From Maritimibacter alkaliphilus HTCC2654 (GTDB lineage Bacteria > Pseudomonadota > Alphaproteobacteria > Rhodobacterales > Rhodobacteraceae), in assembly GCF_000152805.1 (NCBI RefSeq), contig NZ_CH902578.1:3769906-3833905 (forward strand): a stretch of 64,000 nt of DNA, given 5' to 3'. Within the stretch, counting starts at the first letter, position 1; every line of letters starts with the position of its first letter. Below the pieces are notes generated by a model. That model saw nothing but the letters and a program-made list of their open reading frames with translations, searched no databases and was not told the DNA's origin. Positions 1 through 6,132 of this stretch are shown one piece after another. The translations under genes and the position numbers were made by a program.

Positions 1-2
1 GC

Positions 3-305
3 CCGCTTTTCTTCGGCTCGTCGGACGGGTTCGTGGAGCTTTTCGACATCGACAAAGACCCGTCGAAGGTCGTCGTGGACTTTGCCGACAGTCGGGTCGC
101 CGACCAGTCGGCATTGCAGGCGATCGAGGCGGTGGCGGCGAAATACGAGGCGGCGGGCAAGCAGATCCAGCTTCGCCACCTGTCGCGCGACTGTCATCGG
201 CTGCTCACCCGCGCCGGGCACCTGATGGTCGATAGCGACGACGACCCGGATTACGAGGTGGCGGTCGATTACTCGGTGCGCACGGGGATTCTGGGCGGTC
301 ACTGA
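3..305 (+). CDS. SulP-family anion transporter, C-terminal STAS domain (partial)
   Basis: Only the last 100 codons are inside the window; the frame is open to the left edge. The segment begins PLFFGSSDGFVELFD, which matches the start of the cytoplasmic STAS domain that follows the membrane part of SulP sulfate/bicarbonate/carboxylate transporters. The DFADSRVADQSALQAI stretch is the STAS helix that resembles anti-sigma antagonists, and it continues into LRHLSRDCHRLLTRAG. The substrate cannot be told from this piece. The GTG at 33 is an internal codon, not a start. Confidence 0.85.
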   Translation, partial: PLFFGSSDGFVELFDIDKDPSKVVVDFADSRVADQSALQAIEAVAAKYEAAGKQIQLRHLSRDCHRLLTRAGHLMVDSDDDPDYEVAVDYSVRTGILGGH

Positions 306-400
306 GGGTGCGGGTCTGGTGAAAAGTCCGACTGGCGTGTTAGGTTGGGCGTGAATTTGTGTCGATTTGCCAACAGGTTGCGCTGATTTGGCGCCTACCA

Positions 401-422
401 GAATACTAGGATTCTAGTATTC
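401..422. repeat. Perfect AT-rich inverted repeat between convergent genes
   Basis: The arms GAATACTAG and CTAGTATTC are exact complements around a GATT spacer. The site lies between the stop of the SulP gene and the stop of the DUF4260 gene. It is AT-rich in GC-rich surroundings and has no U-tract on either strand. It is therefore a weak terminator candidate and could instead be a protein-binding site. Confidence 0.5.
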
Positions 423-459
423 CCGATCACGCTCTGCCGACGTCGCCCCAAGCGACCCC

Positions 460-831
460 TCAGAACGACAGATGCGTGCTTCTGAACGCTGTCCGGTGCT
501 TCAACCCGTAGCCGACCACGCGGTCCATTCCGATGTGGCACAGCCAGATCGAACCGAAAGCGAGGGCCGGAGGCGTGCCGGTGGCCCAGCCGACCCCGAT
601 CAGGGCGGCAGGCAGCGTATAGGTGTGGCCGAGGTTGTAGCACCATGCGCCGATCCGAGGTCCCGCGAGATACCCGAGGGCCGAAAGATCGGGGGCAAGA
701 AGGAAGATGGCGAAGAGCCACCAGCTTACTCCGGTCGAAGCGAACAGGGCGACGCCGAAGGCGAACAACGCCACACCTTCGAGGCGCAGCATGGCGATTT
801 GCGGGGTTTCGAGGGCGCGGCGGCGGGACAT
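460..831 (-). CDS. DUF4260 family membrane protein
   Basis: This is a 123-residue hydrophobic protein of the DUF4260 family. The diagnostic features are the early RLEGVALF segment, the central LLAPDLSALGYLAGPRIGAWCYNLGHTY region and the late IWLCHIGMDRVVGYGLK region. About four membrane segments are visible. The function of the family is unknown. The ATG at 831 follows an AGGAGG Shine-Dalgarno sequence six bases upstream, so the start is secure. Length is normal for the family. It is a single gene convergent with the SulP gene. Confidence 0.8.
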   Translation of the reverse strand: MSRRRALETPQIAMLRLEGVALFAFGVALFASTGVSWWLFAIFLLAPDLSALGYLAGPRIGAWCYNLGHTYTLPAALIGVGWATGTPPALAFGSIWLCHIGMDRVVGYGLKHRTAFRSTHLSF

Positions 832-922
832 TTTGGCCTCCTATCACTGGAGACACTCTGACCTATTCACTCGTGGGGTGAAATTCGCGAAAACCGACGA
901 TGAGATATTCAGGAATGAATGC

Positions 923-1528
923 TCAATCGTCCGGGCGGGTCAGCTCGAACGCCTCGCGAATGACCGCGTAGTCGCGATACCCAAGCCGCGTGACCATACC
1001 GAACCGCGTGATGTCGAACTTGCCGTCGACAAGGCAATCGTCGCGGATATGCACGCCCACGACGCGCCCGATCACCATGTAATTGTCTTCGCCCTCCAGC
1101 GGCACAAGCTGGCTCAACCGACATTCGAGCGAGGCCGGGGCGAGCGCCACACGCGAACAATCGATTTCGTTGCAGGCCGCCTTGGTGACCTTTGCATGGG
1201 GAAACTCGTCCTCGCCCGCCGCAAGACTCGCGGAGGAGGCGTTCATTTCGTTGATCGCCTCGTATTCCACCACGTTCACGCAGAACACGCCGGTCTGGTC
1301 GATATTGCCGAGCGTGTCCTTGCCCCGCGCACGGTCGGCCTTGCCGCTGGTCGAGGCGAACATGACCTGCGGCGGGGTATAGGCGACCGCGTTGAAGAAG
1401 GAATAGGGGGCGAGGTTGTCGTAGCTGCGCGTCGAGCGTGTCGATATCCATCCGATCGGGCGGGGCGCGACAATCGCGTTGAAGGGATTGTGCGGCAGGC
1501 CGTGGCCGTCTTCGGGGCGGTAGAACAT
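923..1528 (-). CDS. Flavin reductase family protein (FMN-binding split barrel)
   Basis: This 201-residue protein belongs to the flavin reductase-like split-barrel family (DIM6/NTAB group). The family signature is clear near the N-terminus: NPFNAIVAPRPIGWIST followed by NLAPYSFFNAVAYTPPQVMF, the FMN phosphate and isoalloxazine contact region. These proteins bind FMN and usually act as NAD(P)H:flavin oxidoreductases or as reductase partners of monooxygenases; no partner oxygenase is adjacent. The gene is divergent from the GNAT gene, with about 160 bp between them. The actual substrate is not inferable. Confidence 0.85.
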   Translation of the reverse strand: MFYRPEDGHGLPHNPFNAIVAPRPIGWISTRSTRSYDNLAPYSFFNAVAYTPPQVMFASTSGKADRARGKDTLGNIDQTGVFCVNVVEYEAINEMNASSASLAAGEDEFPHAKVTKAACNEIDCSRVALAPASLECRLSQLVPLEGEDNYMVIGRVVGVHIRDDCLVDGKFDITRFGMVTRLGYRDYAVIREAFELTRPDD

Positions 1529-1686
1529 TGGAAAACCTCGCGAACGCTTGGCCCATTGCTACCGCGTGCCCGGGTGGAATGGAATGCGCCGATCCGGTTT
1601 TCGCGCATGATTTCCGGCGCCCGAGGGCTTCCAACCCCGCCCCGGATTGGGCTAAGGCGGGTGGAAGCCGGAGAAAGGAAAGCGCG

Positions 1687-2178
1687 CTGTTCACGCTGGC
1701 CCGAGAAACGCCCGCCGACTGGTGGGAGGTCGAAGCCCTTTACGACCTGTGTTTCGCACCGGGGCGAGAGGCGCTGTCGTCCTACCGCCTGCGCGACGAC
1801 GTGTCCCCCGTCGATGGCCTGTCGCTGACCGCCCGCGACCCGGAGGGCATTCTGGGCGGCGCGATCCGGTTCTGGCCGGTTCATGTGGGGCGGCACGATG
1901 CGCTGCTTCTCGGCCCGGTCGCGGTCCACCCGACGCGACAGGGCGAAGGGCTGGGCGGGCTGCTCATCCAGCACAGCCTCGAACTCGCGCGCGATCAGGG
2001 CTGGTCGCGGGTCATGCTGGTGGGCGACGCGCCATATTACAGCCGGTTCGGTTTCGAGAAACTCGACGGGGTCGAAATGCCGCCGCCGACGAACCCGGAA
2101 CGTGTGCTGGGGTATGACCTCGTCCCGAACGCGTGGGAGGGGATCTCGGGCAAGGTCACGCGCTGGTCCAAAGGCTGA
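1687..2178 (+). CDS. GNAT family N-acetyltransferase
   Basis: This is a YhbS-like GNAT acetyltransferase. The acetyl-CoA pyrophosphate loop appears as VHPTRQGEGLGGLLIQ and is followed by the strand MLVGDAPYYSRFGFEKL typical of this subgroup. Homology begins at LFTLARETPADWWEVEAL. I place the start at the CTG at 1687, which follows an AAGGAA Shine-Dalgarno by about six bases and gives 163 residues, the usual size. An in-frame ATG at 1579 would add 36 residues that do not look like GNAT sequence. The acceptor substrate is unknown. Confidence 0.75.
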   Translation: MFTLARETPADWWEVEALYDLCFAPGREALSSYRLRDDVSPVDGLSLTARDPEGILGGAIRFWPVHVGRHDALLLGPVAVHPTRQGEGLGGLLIQHSLELARDQGWSRVMLVGDAPYYSRFGFEKLDGVEMPPPTNPERVLGYDLVPNAWEGISGKVTRWSKG

Positions 2179-2251
2179 TTGTTCAGAAAAGCCGGTTCTT
2201 CGGGCCTCATGCGACCCGTCTTCGGCCCAAATGTCGGAAAAACCCTAGCGT

Positions 2252-4513
2252 TCAGTCTTCGCGACGGAACAGGTACTGCATCACCGGCTCGCGCACGGAC
2301 TGCAATCCGGACCGCCGCGCGGTGTCCATCACTTCGCGCAATTCGCCCAGATCGGTGCGCCGGATCAGATGCTTCACCGGGCCCACGGAGGCGGGCCGCA
2401 TCGACAGGGTGCGCATCCCCAGCGCCGCGAAACAGACCGCTTCGACCGGGCGCCCGGCATCCTCGCCGCAGAATGACAGGGGCGTTTCGGCCTCTCCGCA
2501 CCGCTGCACGATCATATCGACCAAATTCAGGAACGAGGTGTTGAGCGTGTCGTAACGCCGACGCACACGTTCGTTTTCGCGGTCGGCGGCGAAGAAGAAC
2601 TGCTTCAGGTCGTTGCCGCCGATCGAGATGAAATCGGCCTCCTCGAAGAACTGCCGGGGTGCGAAGGCAAGCGACGGAGTCTCCAGCATCGCGCCGACCT
2701 CGACGGTTTTCGGCATGACGTGGCCCAGCTTTTCCTCGCGTTCGAGCTGGGAATAGAACAAGGCGCGGGCTTCCGAGAACTCGTCGAACTGCGCGATGAA
2801 CGGGAACATGACCGACAGGTTGCGCCCCGCCGCCGCCCGGATCAGCGCCTGCAACTGCATCCGCATCACGCCGGGGCGGTCCAGCCCCACGCGGATCGCG
2901 CGCCAGCCCAGGGCCGGGTTCGGCTCGTCCTGCGGCTTCATGTAGGGCAGCACCTTGTCCGACCCGATGTCGAGCGTGCGGAACACCACCCGTTTGCCAC
3001 CCGCCGCATCCATCACGCGGGAATAAAGCGCCGCCAGTTCCTCGCGTTTCGGAACGTTGGTGCGGATCAGGAACTGCAATTCGGTGCGAAATAGCCCCAC
3101 GCCCTCGGCCCCGGAACTTTCGAGCGAGGGCAGATCGGCCATGAGGCCCGCGTTCATCACCAGCGACACCGTCTTGCCGTCGTCACTGGTCGCGGGCATG
3201 TCGCGCAGGCCGACATAGCGTTTCTGCTGTTCCGCCTGCATCGCGACCTTGTCACGGAACGCGGCCCTCACGCTGTCTTCGGGGCGCAGATGGACGACGC
3301 CCTGATCGCCGTCGACGATGATCGCGTCCCCGTTCAGCGCCTCGGTCGTGATCCGTTCGGCGTTGACGATCAGCGGAATGGCCAGCGCGCGCGCGACGAC
3401 GGCGGCGTGGCTCGCCACCGACCCGCCCTCGAGCACGATGCCCTTCAGGCTCCGCCCGTATTCCAGAAGCTCGCCGGGGCCGATGTTCTGGGCCACGAGG
3501 ATCGGATCTTCGGGCATCTCGGCCCCGGTGTCGCCGCCTTGCCCGGTCAGGATACGCAGCAGCCGGTTCGACAGGTCGTCCAGATCGTGCAGACGTTCGC
3601 GCAGATAGGCATCGGGCACCTGTGCCATCCGCGCGCGGGCCGAGCTTTGCTCTTTCTCCACGGCGGCTTCGGCGGACAGGCCGCGGTAGATGTCCTCCTC
3701 CATCCGCCGCATCCAGCCCTTCGAATTGGCGAACATGCGATAGGCTTCCAGCACCTGAATCTGGTCCTTGTCGGCGGTCTGAGCCGTCGCCAGCAATTCG
3801 TCGACGGAGACCCGCAGGTCGTCCACGGCGGCACGCAGACGTCGCGCTTCTTCATGCGGGTCGTCCGCGATCGGGTTCGTGACCACGACGCGCGGCTCGT
3901 GCAGCCAGACATGGCCTTCGGCGATGCCCTCTTGCCCCGAACCGCCCCGGAACATGGCAGGCCGCTGGTGCAGGGCGGCCAGCGCCGCGCCTTCCCCGAC
4001 GAAGGCGCCAAGCTCGGTCATCTCGGCCAGCACCATGGCCACGACTTCCATGCCGTAGACCTCGTCCTCGGTGAACTTGCGCGCTTCCTTGGACTGGACG
4101 ACGAGCACGCCGAGGGTTTCGCCAAGACGTTGCACCGGGACGCCGAGGAAGGACGAGAATATCTCTTCCCCCGTCTCGGGCATGTAGCGAAAGCCCCGTT
4201 CCGAAGGCGCATCGGGGCTGTTGATGATCCGCTTGGTGCGCGCGACCCGGCCGACAAGGCCTTCGCCCATCCGCATCCGGGTCTTGTGAACCGATTCCGG
4301 TTTCAGACCTTCGGTCGCGCAAAGTTCGAGCGTGTCGGCATCGCGAAACAGGTAGATTGAGCAGACCTCGACTCCCATCGAGGTCGCGATGATCTCGGTG
4401 ACATGGTCAAGCCTCTCCTGTCCCGCGCCGTCGGCCGCGAGCGCCTCCCGGAGCCTGCCGAGCAGCTTGCGCGACTCGGTCGGCTCTTCGGTCGCAGAGG
4501 TTTCCTTGTTCAA
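2252..4513 (-). CDS. ptsP: Phosphoenolpyruvate-protein phosphotransferase PtsP (EI-Ntr)
   Basis: First enzyme of the nitrogen phosphotransferase chain: it takes phosphate from PEP and passes it to NPr and then EIIA-Ntr. An N-terminal GAF domain (about residues 30-170) is followed by the swivelling phosphohistidine domain with GGSVASHAAVVARAL (catalytic His near residue 369). Next comes the PEP-binding barrel with ISIGGNDLKQFFFAADR and the C-terminal acid-base cysteine in LSFCGEDAGRP (near 682). The TTG at 4513 has a GGGGA Shine-Dalgarno about seven bases upstream and gives 753 residues. The more upstream TTG at 4531 has none. The GAF domain suggests control by a small ligand, in E. coli glutamine. 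No other PTS-Ntr gene is in the window. Confidence 0.95.
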   Translation of the reverse strand: MNKETSATEEPTESRKLLGRLREALAADGAGQERLDHVTEIIATSMGVEVCSIYLFRDADTLELCATEGLKPESVHKTRMRMGEGLVGRVARTKRIINSPDAPSERGFRYMPETGEEIFSSFLGVPVQRLGETLGVLVVQSKEARKFTEDEVYGMEVVAMVLAEMTELGAFVGEGAALAALHQRPAMFRGGSGQEGIAEGHVWLHEPRVVVTNPIADDPHEEARRLRAAVDDLRVSVDELLATAQTADKDQIQVLEAYRMFANSKGWMRRMEEDIYRGLSAEAAVEKEQSSARARMAQVPDAYLRERLHDLDDLSNRLLRILTGQGGDTGAEMPEDPILVAQNIGPGELLEYGRSLKGIVLEGGSVASHAAVVARALAIPLIVNAERITTEALNGDAIIVDGDQGVVHLRPEDSVRAAFRDKVAMQAEQQKRYVGLRDMPATSDDGKTVSLVMNAGLMADLPSLESSGAEGVGLFRTELQFLIRTNVPKREELAALYSRVMDAAGGKRVVFRTLDIGSDKVLPYMKPQDEPNPALGWRAIRVGLDRPGVMRMQLQALIRAAAGRNLSVMFPFIAQFDEFSEARALFYSQLEREEKLGHVMPKTVEVGAMLETPSLAFAPRQFFEEADFISIGGNDLKQFFFAADRENERVRRRYDTLNTSFLNLVDMIVQRCGEAETPLSFCGEDAGRPVEAVCFAALGMRTLSMRPASVGPVKHLIRRTDLGELREVMDTARRSGLQSVREPVMQYLFRRED

Positions 4514-4679
4514 CCGTATCCCCTGAAGCAATCGAGTGAGTTAAACCACACCGCCGCCCCTTCCGAAAAGCGTTTTCCTGACGTCATTGGTATGTGGTCG
4601 GGTTTGCCGTAAGGGCAGGCGCGTCTTGGCGCCGCTGCCGAAAGGCGCGGCATCGCCGTCATGGAAACGCGGATTTTCG

Positions 4680-4753
4680 CTTCTCTGTTTCCCGAATACC
4701 TCGGGGGTGGGTCTCATTTGCCGTGCAAATGAGACCAAGGGGGCTGGCCCCCT
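4680..4753 (+). repeat. Gene-end hairpin repeat, copy A
   Basis: First of five copies of a family in this window. It begins CTTCTCTGTTT and runs through AATACCTCGGGGG. It then has an extra hairpin unique to this copy (GTCTCATTTG at 4711 pairing with CAAATGAGAC ending at 4735). It ends in the shared palindrome AGGGGGC-TG-GCCCCCT (4738-4753). It sits in the roughly 310-bp stretch between ptsP and lysC, which otherwise holds no gene I can support. Unlike the other four copies it does not directly follow a gene on its own strand. Confidence 0.75.
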
Positions 4754-4827
4754 GATCGCCGTGCGCCGGACAACGTCCGGGGCGCGGCTAAAAAAGTGCG
4801 GGCGCGCGGCGCGCCCGCTCCGTTCGG

Positions 4828-6063
4828 TCAGACCTTGTCGAGTTCGAAGGCGTCGTGGAGCGACTGGACGGCCAGCTCCATGTATTTGCGGTCGATCAGG
4901 ACCGAAATCTTGATCTCGGAGGTCGTGATGACCTTGATGTTGATCGAATCCCGCGCCAGCACCGAGAACATCTTGGCGGCGATGCCCGCGTGGCTGCGCA
5001 TCCCGATCCCGACGACCGAAACCTTGGCCACGTCGGTGTCGGCCACCAGTTCGCGGAAGTTGATCGCGCCTGCGTCCTTCGCCTTGGCCAACGCGTCCTC
5101 GGCCCGCTTCACCTGATTGGTGGGGCAGGAGAAGGTCATGTCCGTGCGACCCTCTTCCGAGATGTTCTGAACGATCATGTCCACGTTCACGCCCGCCTCG
5201 GAGAGCGGCGTGAAGATCGCGCTCGCGATGCCGGGGCGGTCGGCCACCGAGATCAGGGTCATTTTGGCTTCATCGCGGCTATAGGCCACACCGGAGACGG
5301 CATTCTGTTCCACGATTTCCTCCTCGTCGCAGACCAGCGTGCCTGCATTGGGGTCATATTCTTCGAAAGACGACAAGACACGCAGTTTGACCTTGTAGCG
5401 CATGGCGAGTTCGACCGAGCGGGTCTGGAGCACCTTGGCGCCAAGCGAGGCCAGTTCGAGCATTTCCTCGAAGGCGATCTTGTCGAGTTTGCGGGCCTTG
5501 TCCTCGATCCGGGGGTCGGTGGTGTAGACGCCGTCCACATCCGTATAGATGTCGCAGCGTTCAGCCCCGAAGGCCGCGGCAAAGGCGACGGCGGTCGTGT
5601 CCGATCCGCCCCGGCCCAGCGTGGTCACGCGGCCTTCGGGGCTGATGCCCTGAAAGCCCGCGACGACCGCGACCTTGAAACCTTCCCCGAATTTCTGGTT
5701 GATCGCGTCGGTGCCGATATCCTCGATCCGTGCAGCCGAATGCGCGGAGGTGGTCTTGACCGGAACCTGCCAGCCTTGCCAAGACCGCGCGGGGATGTCC
5801 ATTTCCTGCAAACGCAGCGCCATGAGGCCCGCGGTCACGATCTCGCCCGACGCCACGACCGCGTCGTATTCGCGCGCGTCGTAGAGCGGCGAGGTTTCCT
5901 CGACCCAGCCGACGAGTTCGTTGGTCTTGCCGGACATGGCGGACACAACGACGATCACGTCGTAGCCGTTCGCGACTTCGCGCGCGACCCGTTTGGAGGC
6001 GCGCGCGATCCGGTCGAGGGTGGCGACGGAGGTGCCGCCGAATTTCATCACCAGAAGCGGCAT
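4828..6063 (-). CDS. lysC: Aspartate kinase
   Basis: Phosphorylates aspartate, the first step toward lysine, threonine, methionine and diaminopimelate. The 411-residue protein starts MPLLVMKFGGTSVA, the kinase signature. The catalytic domain also contains GRGGSDTTAVAFAAA and TDVDGVYTTDPRI. The C-terminal 140 residues form the paired ACT regulatory domains (SVADRPGIASAIF and VSVVGIGMRSHAGIAAKMF). The length and layout are those of monofunctional, feedback-inhibited alphaproteobacterial LysC. The ATG at 6063 has AGG a few bases upstream. No other pathway gene is adjacent. Confidence 0.96.
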   Translation of the reverse strand: MPLLVMKFGGTSVATLDRIARASKRVAREVANGYDVIVVVSAMSGKTNELVGWVEETSPLYDAREYDAVVASGEIVTAGLMALRLQEMDIPARSWQGWQVPVKTTSAHSAARIEDIGTDAINQKFGEGFKVAVVAGFQGISPEGRVTTLGRGGSDTTAVAFAAAFGAERCDIYTDVDGVYTTDPRIEDKARKLDKIAFEEMLELASLGAKVLQTRSVELAMRYKVKLRVLSSFEEYDPNAGTLVCDEEEIVEQNAVSGVAYSRDEAKMTLISVADRPGIASAIFTPLSEAGVNVDMIVQNISEEGRTDMTFSCPTNQVKRAEDALAKAKDAGAINFRELVADTDVAKVSVVGIGMRSHAGIAAKMFSVLARDSINIKVITTSEIKISVLIDRKYMELAVQSLHDAFELDKV

Positions 6064-6089
6064 TTGCGCCTGTCCCCGTGGTCTTTTTC

Positions 6090-6122
6090 AATCCCGCGCC
6101 TGATAAGCTCAGGCGCGGGATT
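6090..6122. terminator. Strong 14-bp hairpin between the RTX gene and lysC
   Basis: AATCCCGCGCCTGA (6090-6103) pairs perfectly with TCAGGCGCGGGATT (6109-6122) around a five-base loop. It lies just downstream of the RTX gene stop and upstream of lysC on the minus strand, so it probably ends the RTX transcript. No clear U-run follows on either strand, so termination is inferred only from the stem and position. Confidence 0.55.
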
Positions 6123-6132
6123 GCGCAAGAGG

